Assembly: GCA_017475765.1 (NCBI GenBank)
Contig: JAFVEY010000066.1
Span: forward strand, 1 to 64,000
Length of the DNA: 64,000 bases
Origin: Clostridia bacterium
GTDB lineage: Bacteria > Bacillota > Clostridia > Oscillospirales > Acutalibacteraceae
Reading direction: 5' to 3'
In this document: piece by piece, positions 32,895 through 41,749 of the stretch
Layout of the letters: every line of letters starts with the position of its first letter
Position numbering within the stretch: the stretch's first letter is position 1
Notes under the pieces: model-generated
What the model was told of the DNA's origin: nothing
The model's database searches: none
What the model saw: the letters and a program-made list of their open reading frames with translations, nothing else
Translations under genes and position numbers: made by a program

Positions 32895-34157
32895 ATGTTT
32901 GAATGCAGTATTGACAGAATGAAGGACAAAATTGCCACATTCAGTAAATTCGGTGATGCAGGGCACGGCGGTATCACAAGATATTCGCTTTCACCGGAGG
33001 CAATCATGGCAAGGAATGAATTCATCAAAAGAATGAAGGCAATAGGAGCCGAGATCGAAATAGATGACGTGGCAAATATCTATGCCACGATTCCCGGTTC
33101 TGATCCCGAAGCGAAAAGAATTGTCATGGCTTCACACTGCGATTCCGTTAAAAACGGCGGCAACTATGACGGCATACTCGGTGTTATGAGTGCCATGGAG
33201 GTGCTTGAAACGGTTGTTTCCGAAAAGATCCCCCATAAGCATCCGCTGACAGCGATGATATGGACAAACGAAGAGGGTTCGCTTTATCCTCCGGCAATGA
33301 TGTGTTCAGGTATTGTCTGCTACGATTATCTTCCCGAAGATATCAGAAGCAAATTCCGGTTTGAGGATATGATGAATTCCAAAAGTATTCTTGATCCGAC
33401 AAAGACCTTCGGTGACGCTCTTGAAAATTCAGGATTCAAGGGTGATAAGAAATTCCGTTTAAGTCCTGAAAAGTATCTTTATATGTTTGAAACTCATATC
33501 GAGCAGGGACCGATTCTGGAAGATGCAGGCAATGATGTCGGCGTGGTTGACTGTGTTTTGGGTATGTTCAATTACAGACTCAGATTTTACGGTCAGACGA
33601 CCCATGCAGGTACCTTCCCGATGCCGAAAAGACGTGACGCATTCTATGCCGCATCTCAGGCGCTCTGCTATCTGCACGAGGAGATCGACAAGCTCGGTTA
33701 CAGCGATCTGGTTTATACCACAGGCGAAGTGGTATGTCACCCGTGCGTACATACCTGTGTTCCCGATTTCTTTGACTTCTCATTTGATGCAAGACATGAA
33801 AAGCCGGAGGTTCTTGAACAGGTTCTTGCCATTGTCAAAAGCTGTGAGGAAAAGACCTGGTCAGGCTGCACCTGCAAGGTGGAAAAGGCATGGAACAGAG
33901 ATACCGTATACTGGGACAAAAAGCTGGTTTCCTATGTCAAGGCTGCTGCCGAGGAATGCGGCATAAAGCATCAGTACATCCATTCGGGTGCCGGACATGA
34001 TGCTCAGTTTGCGGCATATATGCTGCCGACAACCATGATCTTTGTTCAGTCAAAGGACGGTCTTTCACACTGCGAGCCTGAATATTCATCGCCCGAACAT
34101 TGCACCGAGGGTGCGACAGTCATGCTGAATGCTGTGCTCAGAGCAGATAAGGATTGA
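32895..34157 (+). CDS. M20-family N-carbamoyl-amino-acid hydrolase (probable beta-ureidopropionase)
   Basis: A 420-residue zinc amidohydrolase of the HyuC/AllC/PydC group. Metal ligands: MASHCDSV, NYDGILGV, TNEEGS, ETHIEQGP and the C-terminal HCEPEYSSPEH; the dimer-lid region with RLRFYGQTTHAGTFPM is typical. It should release CO2 and ammonia from N-carbamoyl-beta-alanine to give beta-alanine. Allantoate amidohydrolase is the main alternative, less likely next to preA and hydA. RBS AGAGGGAG. A terminator follows the stop. Confidence 0.9.
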   Translation: MFECSIDRMKDKIATFSKFGDAGHGGITRYSLSPEAIMARNEFIKRMKAIGAEIEIDDVANIYATIPGSDPEAKRIVMASHCDSVKNGGNYDGILGVMSAMEVLETVVSEKIPHKHPLTAMIWTNEEGSLYPPAMMCSGIVCYDYLPEDIRSKFRFEDMMNSKSILDPTKTFGDALENSGFKGDKKFRLSPEKYLYMFETHIEQGPILEDAGNDVGVVDCVLGMFNYRLRFYGQTTHAGTFPMPKRRDAFYAASQALCYLHEEIDKLGYSDLVYTTGEVVCHPCVHTCVPDFFDFSFDARHEKPEVLEQVLAIVKSCEEKTWSGCTCKVEKAWNRDTVYWDKKLVSYVKAAAEECGIKHQYIHSGAGHDAQFAAYMLPTTMIFVQSKDGLSHCEPEYSSPEHCTEGATVMLNAVLRADKD

Positions 34158-34180
34158 CTTAAATCATCATATACAATATA

Positions 34181-34218
34181 ATTAAGGCAATACAAGTCGG
34201 ATGTATTGCCTTAATTTA
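34181..34218 (+). terminator. Intrinsic terminator-like hairpin between carbamoylase and alcohol dehydrogenase
   Basis: AATTAAGGCAATACA and TATTGCCTTAATTT form a 13-14 bp stem. It ends only about 20 bases before the next start codon, so read-through is possible. Confidence 0.65.
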
Positions 34219-34237
34219 AATGACAGGGGGATTTGTT

Positions 34238-35389
34238 GTGAGTTTGTTTTTTGCGCCCGATAAAATATATACAGGAGCAGGATGTATCAATGAAGCCGGG
34301 GATGCGCTGACTTCCCTCGGAAAAAAGGCGCTGATCGTGACGGGCGGTCATGTGGTGCGGCTTGAATGTTTTGAAAAGCTGACCGCTATTCTGGAGAAAG
34401 GCGGAGTGGAATATACGGTTTTCAGCGGAATAACGGGTGAGCCGACCGATAAAATGATTGAAGCAGGTCTTGATGTATATAAAAGCAGCGGATGTGATTT
34501 TATCATAGGAATCGGCGGAGGAAGTCCGCTTGATTCCATGAAGGCGATCGCTGCCATGTCTGTCAACAGAGGAAAGATCGCTGATTATATGGGCAGGGTG
34601 ATAGGCGGAAAGCTTCCTCCCATGGCGGCAATACCCACCACCGCTGGCACCGGTTCGGAGGCAACTCAGTTTACGGTGATCACCGACAGCGAAAACGGCA
34701 TAAAAATGCTTCTCAAGGGTGATGTGCTGGTGCCTGATATTGCTGTGATAGATCCAGAATTCACCATTTCATCCCCGAAATCAGTCACAGCCTCTACCGG
34801 TCTTGATGCACTTACTCATGCTGTCGAGGCTTACACCTCACGGAAAGCACAGCCCCTGACGGATGCGGTTGCCGCCGACGCTGTCAGGAGGATATTTGAA
34901 TATCTGCCGAGAGCGTATAAGGACGGCAGCGATAAGAAAGCACGTGAAGAGATGTCGGTAGCGGCGCTTGAAGCAGGTTTTGCCATCAATAATTCCTCTG
35001 TTACGATCGTCCATGGCATGAGCCGTCCGATAGGGGCGCTTTTCCATGTGCCGCATGGTCTTTCCAATGCCATGCTTCTGTCGGAATGTATGGCATTTGC
35101 CTGTGACGGAGCTTATGAAAAATTTGCCCGGCTGGGCGATATAACAGGCGTTTCAAAGCCGTCTATGACTGAAAAAGAAAAGGCAGAAGCATTTGTGGCG
35201 GCGCTCGGCGAGATCTGTGCTGTATGCGAAGTGCCGACACTTGCCGAATATGGAACAGACATCGAAGCATTCAGAAGAAGTATTGATAAAATGTCCGATG
35301 ATGCACTTGCCAGCGGCAGTCCTGGCAATACGGTAAAGACCGTGACAAAGGAGGACATTGTCAGACTTTATGAAGCCGTACTGAAGTGA
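34238..35389 (+). CDS. Iron-containing alcohol dehydrogenase (probable malonate semialdehyde reductase)
   Basis: A 383-residue group III dehydrogenase. NAD(P) binding: GIGGGSPLDSMKAIA and PTTAGTGSEATQF; metal ligands in TGLDALTHAVEAY and VHGMSRPIGALFHVPHGLSNAM. It follows the carbamoylase and would reduce malonate semialdehyde to 3-hydroxypropionate, a fermentative electron sink; this substrate is inferred from context only. The GTG at 34238 follows AGGGGG; the ATG at 34220 is weaker. Butanol or lactaldehyde dehydrogenase activity is an alternative. Confidence 0.85.
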   Translation: MSLFFAPDKIYTGAGCINEAGDALTSLGKKALIVTGGHVVRLECFEKLTAILEKGGVEYTVFSGITGEPTDKMIEAGLDVYKSSGCDFIIGIGGGSPLDSMKAIAAMSVNRGKIADYMGRVIGGKLPPMAAIPTTAGTGSEATQFTVITDSENGIKMLLKGDVLVPDIAVIDPEFTISSPKSVTASTGLDALTHAVEAYTSRKAQPLTDAVAADAVRRIFEYLPRAYKDGSDKKAREEMSVAALEAGFAINNSSVTIVHGMSRPIGALFHVPHGLSNAMLLSECMAFACDGAYEKFARLGDITGVSKPSMTEKEKAEAFVAALGEICAVCEVPTLAEYGTDIEAFRRSIDKMSDDALASGSPGNTVKTVTKEDIVRLYEAVLK

Positions 35390-35446
35390 TTGATAAAATA
35401 ACCATGAAAAGTGCAGTCAATTTTCGGGGAATGATGAGGTGACAGG

Positions 35447-36358
35447 ATGATCTATACAGTAACGCTTAACCCTTCGATAGATTATATCGTTCATCTGGAC
35501 AGTCTGGTGAAAGGAATCACCAACCGTACAGCAGGCGAGGAATATTATTACGGCGGAAAGGGCATCAATGTTTCATGTGTTCTTTCCGAGCTGGGAACAG
35601 AAAGTATTGCTTTGGGCTTTACGGCAGGTTTTACCGGAGAAGCTATCGAAAACGGGCTGAAAGAGTCGGGAATCAGAACCGATTTTATCAGACTGAAAAA
35701 TGGAATTTCCAGAATTAATGTCAAAATTAAAGCCGAAGAAGAAAGCGAGATCAACGGTCAGGGGCCTGATATTGAGGAGGACGAGTTTGATTTGCTCATG
35801 CAGAAAATAGGCAGTATTTCGGCAGGCGATACCCTCGTTCTGGCAGGGAGCGTTCCCGATACACTTTCCGGGCATACTTATGAGAGAATACTGGAAGCTC
35901 TTGACGGAAGAAATGTACGCACAGTTGTTGACGCAAGCGGACAGCTGCTTGTCCGTTCGCTCAGATACCGGCCGTTTCTGATAAAACCGAACCGACAGGA
36001 GCTTTCGGAAATATTCGGCACAGAGATTGCCGATGAAGAGGATGTCGTTGTGTATGCCGCAAAGCTTCAAAGTATGGGAGCAAAGAATGTTATCGTTTCT
36101 CTTGGCGGCGATGGTGCAATGTTGCTTGACGAATCCGGAAACAGACACCGATCTGGTGTGCTGAAAGAAAAGGTACTCAATACGGTAGGAGCAGGGGATT
36201 CTATGGTTGCCGGATTTCTTGCCGGCTATGAACAGACAGGCGATTATGCCTATGCACTTATGCTCGGCACCGCCTGCGGAAATGCAACGGCATTTTCAAA
36301 GGGACTTGCCAAAAAAGAAAAGATTGATGAGATACTGCATCAGCTTCAGACAAAATAA
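35447..36358 (+). CDS. fruK: 1-phosphofructokinase / hexose-phosphate kinase (PfkB family)
   Basis: A 303-residue PfkB-fold kinase. N-terminal MIYTVTLNPSIDYIVHLD and GGKGINVSCVLSELG, and the C-terminal NTVGAGDSMVAGFLAGY (catalytic Asp, anion hole), are typical of FruK/LacC. Expected substrate fructose-1-phosphate or tagatose-6-phosphate. No PTS fructose gene is adjacent, so the sugar cannot be fixed. RBS TGAGGTGACAGG. A terminator follows directly, so it is a single-gene unit or the end of the pyrimidine locus. Confidence 0.88.
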   Translation: MIYTVTLNPSIDYIVHLDSLVKGITNRTAGEEYYYGGKGINVSCVLSELGTESIALGFTAGFTGEAIENGLKESGIRTDFIRLKNGISRINVKIKAEEESEINGQGPDIEEDEFDLLMQKIGSISAGDTLVLAGSVPDTLSGHTYERILEALDGRNVRTVVDASGQLLVRSLRYRPFLIKPNRQELSEIFGTEIADEEDVVVYAAKLQSMGAKNVIVSLGGDGAMLLDESGNRHRSGVLKEKVLNTVGAGDSMVAGFLAGYEQTGDYAYALMLGTACGNATAFSKGLAKKEKIDEILHQLQTK

Positions 36359-36363
36359 AAATC

Positions 36364-36408
36364 GGTCTGCGGAGATCAATATACTTCCGCAGACCAAATT
36401 TTTTTTAC
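36364..36408 (+). terminator. Intrinsic terminator after the sugar kinase
   Basis: GGTCTGCGGA and TTCCGCAGACC form the stem; AAATTTTTTTT follows. Confidence 0.88.
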
Positions 36409-36455
36409 GCATTTTGCACCGATTTCCCCGACAAAATATTTGTTGAAATTGCCTA

Positions 36456-36484
36456 TGACAACCGATTAAAAAAAGTATTATAAT
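36456..36484 (+). promoter_or_regulatory. Possible promoter of the small Cys protein/CarD unit
   Basis: TGACAA (36456-36461), 17 bases, TATAAT (36479-36484). Confidence 0.5.
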
Positions 36485-36532
36485 TAAGGTAGCTATAATG
36501 CCGCTCTGTGGGCATCGGAGGGAGAAATACAA

Positions 36533-36781
36533 ATGGATGAGCGTATTCCGTCACATAAGACCGCAGCTGCCGCAGATAAACCGTGTATTTATTTCAGCAT
36601 CGGCAAAGAATGTGGTCTGTTGAGCATCGGCAAATGCAAAGGAGAAAAATGCTCGTTCCGGCTGACAGAACAGGAATATGAGGCTGCACAGAAACAATGG
36701 AAAGACAGGATGAATCGGATGGATCCCGAAAAGCAGATAGAGATATCCCGGAAATATTATGGCGGGAAGAAGCAATGGTAG
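36533..36781 (+). CDS. Small Cys-containing protein (unknown)
   Basis: An 82-residue protein with four Cys (PCIYFS, GKECGLL, GKCKGEKCSF) that could form a small metal site, followed by a charged helix (EQEYEAAQKQWKDRMNRMDPEKQ). I recognise no family with certainty. A strong GGAGGGAG site lies about nine bases before the ATG. It precedes a CarD-like gene by 49 bases and probably shares its transcript. Confidence 0.7.
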   Translation: MDERIPSHKTAAAADKPCIYFSIGKECGLLSIGKCKGEKCSFRLTEQEYEAAQKQWKDRMNRMDPEKQIEISRKYYGGKKQW

Positions 36782-36830
36782 ACTCTGACAAATTTTTTGT
36801 CTGCCGTATACTGAAAAGGAGATGATGGTT

Positions 36831-37343
36831 GTGAGGTTTGGCGTTGGTGATACCGTGCTGTACGGAACACAGGGAGTGTGCAGAATCGAAAGAACCGAAA
36901 AGCAAAGAGTACGGGGCAATGATATAGAATATTATGTTTTGTGTCCGGTTTATAATGAAAATTCGACAGTTTTTGTGCCGATGCAGAATGATGCGCTTGT
37001 GTCTAAAATGCGTTCAATCCTTTCGGCAGAGGATATATATGAAATGATCAGATCTATGCCGGAAGAGGATACAATATGGATTGATGACGAAAATCAGCGA
37101 AAGTTGTCCTATCAGCAGCTTATCAATGAAGGTGATAGAAAGAAATTGGTTCAGCTGATAAAAACGCTTTATCTTCATAAACTCTCTCAGGAGAAAAAAG
37201 GCAGAAAGCTGCACCAGTCTGATGAATCAATGCTGAAACAGGCAGAAAAGCTGCTGTATGATGAATTCGCTCTGGTGCTGAATATTCAGCCTGAAGAGGT
37301 GCTTCCTTTTATTATGGAGCAGGTAGAAATCACAAAAAAATAA
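36831..37343 (+). CDS. CarD family RNA polymerase-interacting regulator
   Basis: A 170-residue protein. Residues 1-60 form the CarD/CdnL/TRCF RNA-polymerase-interaction domain (RFGVGDTVLYGTQGVCRIERTEKQ); the rest is helical (YQQLINEGDRKKLVQLIKTLYLHKLSQEKKGRKL) as in CarD C-terminal DNA-binding domains. Such proteins stabilise the open promoter complex. The GTG at 36831 is chosen: it has AAAGGAG nine bases upstream and starts at the usual point of the family, while two earlier ATGs are too close to that site. Confidence 0.9.
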   Translation: MRFGVGDTVLYGTQGVCRIERTEKQRVRGNDIEYYVLCPVYNENSTVFVPMQNDALVSKMRSILSAEDIYEMIRSMPEEDTIWIDDENQRKLSYQQLINEGDRKKLVQLIKTLYLHKLSQEKKGRKLHQSDESMLKQAEKLLYDEFALVLNIQPEEVLPFIMEQVEITKK

Positions 37344-37358
37344 ATCGGATAATGATTA

Positions 37359-37396
37359 ACAGGGACAAACCGCTGACGGCTTGTCCCTGTTTTTTT
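37359..37396. terminator. Bidirectional intrinsic terminator
   Basis: AACAGGGACAA and TTGTCCCTGTT form the stem with TTTTTT following on the plus strand. It separates the converging carD-like gene and nadE; its last bases overlap the nadE stop codon. Confidence 0.85.
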
Positions 37397-39308
37397 AGTC
37401 GGGCATGAACATGGCAGAGGAGGCGTCGCTCGGCATTCTCCAGTCTCCACGGGGAGAAAGCGTGACGGTTCCGACCTTCGGACCGTCCGGCAGACACGAA
37501 CGCTTGAATTGCTGGCTGAAAAAGCGCCGTATAAAGGTTTGAAGCCATTTTTGGATGGTTTCATCATCATAGGTGCCTTCAAATGCAATTTTTGCCATGC
37601 GGAAAATCTTATCTGCCGTGAACCCGAAACGCACGAAATAGTACAGGAAGAAATCATGCAGCTCATACGGACCCACAAGATCCTCTGTTTTCTGTGCGAT
37701 CTCTCCGTCCTTCGGCGGAAGAAGCTCAGGGCTGACAGGGGTGTCAAGTATATCAAGAAGAGCGGCTTTCAGACTGCCTTCCGTGTGGTCGGCTTCATAA
37801 GCGGTCAGATGACGCACAAGGGTTTTGGGGATAGACGCATTGACGGCATACATGGACATATGATCACCGTTGTAGGTTGCCCAGCCAAGAGCCAGCTCGG
37901 AGAGATCGCCTGTTCCGATGACAAAGCCGCCGTTTTTGTTGGCGATATCCATCAGCACCTGTGTGCGTTCTCTTGCTTGTCCGTTTTCGTAGGTGACGTC
38001 AAAGTTTTCGGGATCCTGACCGATATCCTCAAAATGCTGTGTGACTGCCTTTGAGATGTTGATATCCTGAAAGATCACGCCGTAGCTTTCAGTAAGAATT
38101 TCGGCATTGCTTTTTGTGCGCTTTGTTGTGCCGAAACAGGGCATTGTCACAGCAATAATATCCTTTCTGTCACGTCCGAGCATATCCATAGCATGAACCG
38201 CAACGATCAGCGCAAGGGTGGAATCCAGACCGCCTGACAGTCCGATAACGATGGACTTTGCATTGGTATGCTCAATTCTCGTGGCAAGTCCCGCTGCCTG
38301 AATGGTAAGTATTTCCTCACAGCGCTCATCAAGATTGATTTTGCTTTCGGGAACGAACGGGGTTTTGCTGATATGTCTGCTGAGCTTAAGCTCTTTGAGC
38401 GGAAGGCTGAAAAGACGGTATTGATATTCATGTTCTCCGACAAAAGTGTTGGAGTGTCTGCGTTCGTATTCCAGCTTCTGTAAATCTATATCCGCATACG
38501 TTATGCCGGTGGTGAATCGTTTCGACTCTGAGAGAAGCGCACCGTTTTCGCATATCAGATTATGTCCTGAGAAAACAAGGTCGGTCGTACTTTCGCCAAG
38601 TCCGGCGCTGGTATATATATAGGCAGAAAGAAGTCTTGCAGAGGTGGATTTTACTAACATTCTTCTGTAATCTGCCTTGCCGATCACTTCATCGCTTGCC
38701 GAAAGGTTGGCAATGATCGTGGCACCGTTTTTGGCGAGCTTTTCCGACGGTGGTTCGGGTGTCCACAGATCCTCACATATCTCCACACCGAATTTGAATT
38801 CCGGCATTTCACGGCATTGAAAAATCAGGTCGGTTCCGAAATAGACAAATCCGAAATTGGTATAATGTCCGAGCTGCGGAGTATTTTTTCCGGCTTTGGA
38901 ATCTTTATCAGCAGGGGTGAAGTGGCGCATTTCATAAAATTCCGAATAATTCGGTATATGCGTTTTAGGGACAAATGCAAGAAGCTCTCCTTTACATAAA
39001 ACAGCGGCACAGTTATATAATGCTGAGTTGGCACGCACCGGCAGACCGACAATGATAACCGCATCAAGCTCTTTCGTTTCTCTGATGATCTCCGCCAGAG
39101 CTTTTTCTGCCGAAACAAGCAGAGATTGCTGCAGGAATAGGTCCGAGCAGGTATAGCCCGTTATGCACAGCTCCGGGAATACAATCAGCGAAGCGCCGTT
39201 TCCGGCAGCTTCCTTTGCCTGAGCGATGATAGCCTTAGCGTTGTGAGCGCAGTCTGCGACCTTGATTTTTGGTGTGGCGCAGGCAGCACGCAGAAATCCG
39301 TCCTTCAT
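37395..39308 (-). CDS. nadE: Glutamine-dependent NAD+ synthase
   Basis: A 637-residue two-domain enzyme. The N-terminal nitrilase-type glutaminase (about 1-280) has Glu in IVFPELCITGYT, Lys in FVPKTHIPN and Cys in FGVEICEDLW. The C-terminal synthetase has the PP-loop GLSGGLDSTLAL and GTGDLSELALGWATYNGDHMSMY. It makes NAD+ from deamido-NAD+, ATP and glutamine. It stands alone; the 5' region has a perfect 11-bp inverted repeat over its RBS. Confidence 0.96.
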   Translation of the reverse strand: MKDGFLRAACATPKIKVADCAHNAKAIIAQAKEAAGNGASLIVFPELCITGYTCSDLFLQQSLLVSAEKALAEIIRETKELDAVIIVGLPVRANSALYNCAAVLCKGELLAFVPKTHIPNYSEFYEMRHFTPADKDSKAGKNTPQLGHYTNFGFVYFGTDLIFQCREMPEFKFGVEICEDLWTPEPPSEKLAKNGATIIANLSASDEVIGKADYRRMLVKSTSARLLSAYIYTSAGLGESTTDLVFSGHNLICENGALLSESKRFTTGITYADIDLQKLEYERRHSNTFVGEHEYQYRLFSLPLKELKLSRHISKTPFVPESKINLDERCEEILTIQAAGLATRIEHTNAKSIVIGLSGGLDSTLALIVAVHAMDMLGRDRKDIIAVTMPCFGTTKRTKSNAEILTESYGVIFQDINISKAVTQHFEDIGQDPENFDVTYENGQARERTQVLMDIANKNGGFVIGTGDLSELALGWATYNGDHMSMYAVNASIPKTLVRHLTAYEADHTEGSLKAALLDILDTPVSPELLPPKDGEIAQKTEDLVGPYELHDFFLYYFVRFGFTADKIFRMAKIAFEGTYDDETIQKWLQTFIRRFFSQQFKRSCLPDGPKVGTVTLSPRGDWRMPSDASSAMFMPD

Positions 39309-39311
39309 AAA

Positions 39312-39342
39312 AATACCTCCATCGTTTTTCTATGGAGGTATT
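39312..39342 (-). promoter_or_regulatory. Inverted repeat covering the nadE ribosome binding site
   Basis: On the minus strand AATACCTCCAT and ATGGAGGTATT are perfect 11-bp complements with a 9-base loop. The second arm contains the nadE Shine-Dalgarno GGAGGT. A -10 box TATAAT (39345-39340, with a weak TTTAAC -35 at 39367-39362) overlaps the first arm, so the repeat may act as a DNA operator or, with an upstream start, as an RBS-hiding hairpin. Confidence 0.7.
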
Positions 39343-39549
39343 ATACCATATTTTGCTGAAAGTTAAAACAGTTTTTGAAAGAGAAATTTTTGATTGGAAT
39401 GACATGATAACCACAGACAAAAGATAATGGTGCAAATATTGCTGACATTCCGGATTGCTGTGTAACTTCTTCATGACTCATACCGCTGACAGCAGTTGTG
39501 TTTGCAGTGAAAAAGATCGGGGCGGTCTTAACTGCCGGTATATGATCGG

Positions 39550-41040
39550 TTATTTGCAAGGTTTCTCTGCCGGGAGAAAAGCTGACTTTGCACGGTATTT
39601 TGCAATACGGCAGATACTTCTGCTTCGTTTGGGTATATTTTCGTGTGCGTGTATGGCGCTTCTTTCGTAAGACAGGGCATAGCTCGTTCCCAGTCCTATC
39701 AGCAGCCAGAATATCAGCACTCTGTAAGAAAGATCGGCAAGAAGAGAAATCTCGAACATGGAATATACACAGTAGGCAGCACAGAAGGCGGTGATGATCG
39801 TCAGCACTCTGCCGTCACGCCTGTTCTCTTTTCTGTATCGGAAAAGAGCTTTCAGCATAGTCTTTGCAGCGGTTATGGCAAATATCATAAAAAGATTCAA
39901 TCCGACAAGTCCGTAGCTGATGGTGATGGTGATAAGACCGTTGTGGAAGTCATAATATTTCAGCCCGCCGAGATATATCTCTCCGTAATCCACCACATTC
40001 GCTTTTCCGATGCCGAAAACAGGAAATTTTTCAAAAAGACAGACAGCCTGCTTCCATATCACAAATCTGCCGCTGTCAATATTTTTGTTCTGATGTTTAA
40101 AGGTGGTTTCATCATCTCGTTCTGTGTCAGGCTTGATATGCACCTGACCGTCCTCGGCTGTGACGCCTGTGGAAATCTGTGCGGCAGGCTCGGATAAGCT
40201 CAGCAGGTGAGTGATGCCGGTCTGTACAAGCGTTCTTGCACTCAGAAGGACAGCAGCCGAAACAACACAGGCAAGTATCAGGGCAGTTACTCTGAATAAG
40301 AGATTGGCAATGCCGGGGCGGAAGCCCTTGAATATGACATAGAAGAAAATAAAGCAAACATAAACGATCAGCATGAGAAGAGAATCGTTTGAATCCGATA
40401 AAAACAGAGCCAGAAGATTGACAGCCGCTGTCAGGATATAGTAAATTTTGTGCTTTGTGTCAAGTGTCTTGTCTGATTTTCTGATGGCCCACAGCAGATT
40501 GCTCCCGATAAAGGCAGTATTCGCATAAAAAGCCGTTACGTTTGCATTATTGATGATTCCCACAAAACGGTTTTCGTGTATGGCAAAGGAGCAGCCGCAA
40601 AGCTCAAATCCCTGCGGAAAAAAAGCCACCAGCACCATTCCCGCAAGCATCATGACAGTTGTCGATGCGACGATAAAGCCGAGTATTCTAAATGCTTCTC
40701 TTTTGCAGCTGTTCCGGCTTCTTCCCGAATGTATACCGTAAAAAAAGAAAAAGCACAGAGCTATCCATAATATATAATAAAGATTGATAAAGAAATTGCT
40801 TTTAATATGCAGAAGGCTTGTAAAAACGGCACAGCCGAGAAAAAGATATATCAGCTTCCGGTTTCTTAGCAATCGGATGCGGCGTTTGTAAATCATTTTA
40901 TATCCGAAAAGATAGATCCCCCATATCATCAGTATGCCTGCCGTTATATAAAGATAAGAGCCTATCACGCATACGGAGGCAAAAAACATATTTGCCAGAA
41001 AGATAAACCGGAAGTTTTCTTCATTATTGATCAATTTCAA
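39550..41040 (-). CDS. O-antigen ligase-like (Wzy/WaaL) membrane protein
   Basis: A 496-residue protein with about ten to twelve membrane segments and one large extracellular loop. The conserved region SGRFVIWKQAVCLFEKFPVFGIGKANVVDYGE followed by YDFHNGLITITISYGLVGLNLF matches the Wzy_C/O-antigen ligase family, which joins or polymerises surface glycans. The start is uncertain: the TTG at 41040 has no RBS, whereas GAGGAGG is nine bases before an in-frame ATC at 41052. It lies alone; 240 bases between it and nadE hold nothing I can identify except the nadE promoter region. Confidence 0.85.
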   Translation of the reverse strand: MKLINNEENFRFIFLANMFFASVCVIGSYLYITAGILMIWGIYLFGYKMIYKRRIRLLRNRKLIYLFLGCAVFTSLLHIKSNFFINLYYILWIALCFFFFYGIHSGRSRNSCKREAFRILGFIVASTTVMMLAGMVLVAFFPQGFELCGCSFAIHENRFVGIINNANVTAFYANTAFIGSNLLWAIRKSDKTLDTKHKIYYILTAAVNLLALFLSDSNDSLLMLIVYVCFIFFYVIFKGFRPGIANLLFRVTALILACVVSAAVLLSARTLVQTGITHLLSLSEPAAQISTGVTAEDGQVHIKPDTERDDETTFKHQNKNIDSGRFVIWKQAVCLFEKFPVFGIGKANVVDYGEIYLGGLKYYDFHNGLITITISYGLVGLNLFMIFAITAAKTMLKALFRYRKENRRDGRVLTIITAFCAAYCVYSMFEISLLADLSYRVLIFWLLIGLGTSYALSYERSAIHAHENIPKRSRSICRIAKYRAKSAFLPAEKPCK

Positions 41041-41333
41041 AATGGAACGGATAGCGCTTCACCTCCTCGAATTTTCTACATAATTATACAATAATTCAAT
41101 TTTAAATTCAATCAAAACAAGGTAAAATGAAATATTTGTAAGAAAGTTTATCAATTATTTTTTAAAAAATTGATTGTTGTTGTTTTAATTTTGTGCTTAC
41201 AATACAAAGGTTTTCCGACAGCATTGGCAGGAGAGAATACTATTAAAATTAACAGAATAATCCTCATTACGAGGACAAAAAATAATGAAATTCGGAAAAA
41301 TTTTGTCCATTTCAGGATTAACCGCAATAATGG

Positions 41334-41362
41334 TTGAAAGTTTTATTTTTATATGCTAAAAT
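41334..41362 (+). promoter_or_regulatory. asnB promoter, upstream of leader repeat copy 5
   Basis: TTGAAA (41334-41339), 17 bases, TAAAAT (41357-41362). The repeat begins 24 bases after the -10 box. The 41053-41333 stretch is AT-rich and shows no gene. Confidence 0.55.
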
Positions 41363-41385
41363 TTAATATATATAATTGATTCATA

Positions 41386-41711
41386 TACAGTAAACGAAAT
41401 TAAAAAATTCCTGTTAAAATATGCGGGTGCAGGGGCTTCAGCTCCTGCCGGGGTCCAGGGCGAGTAGTCCTGGTGGTGTTTGGGGGTGCGGGTGTCCGGT
41501 GGACACCTCTGCCAAGCAGAAGCACCGACCGAGCCGGCAGGTGAGACTCAACGCCCCAATTATCGGGTCCAGGGCGAGCAGTCCTGGTGGTGTTTGGGGG
41601 TGCGGGTGTCCGGTGGACACTTCTGCCAAGCAGAAGCACCGACCGAGCCGGCAGGTGAGACTCAAAGCCCTAATATTAGTGATCAGGAATAAATTAATGA
41701 CGTTGACTATA
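41386..41711 (+). repeat. Leader repeat copy 5 (long form with internal tandem duplication)
   Basis: The left end is TACAGTAAACGAA and the right end CGTTGACTATA (41701-41711). A 114-base unit is repeated in tandem (41451-41564 and 41565-41678), each with the palindrome GTGTCCGGTGGACAC and the TCTGCCAAGCAGA hairpin. The insert variant differs from copies 1 and 2 (CCGG for CAGT in the palindrome centre). It forms almost the whole asnB leader. Confidence 0.88.
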
Positions 41712-41749
41712 AAACGCTTGAAATCATGATTGAAAAGGGGCAGGGAAAA

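Noticed and set aside
41451..41678. Tandem units as a CRISPR array or plasmid iterons
   Set aside because: Only two 114-base units, no spacers, no cas or replication genes nearby; they are internal to a dispersed repeat.
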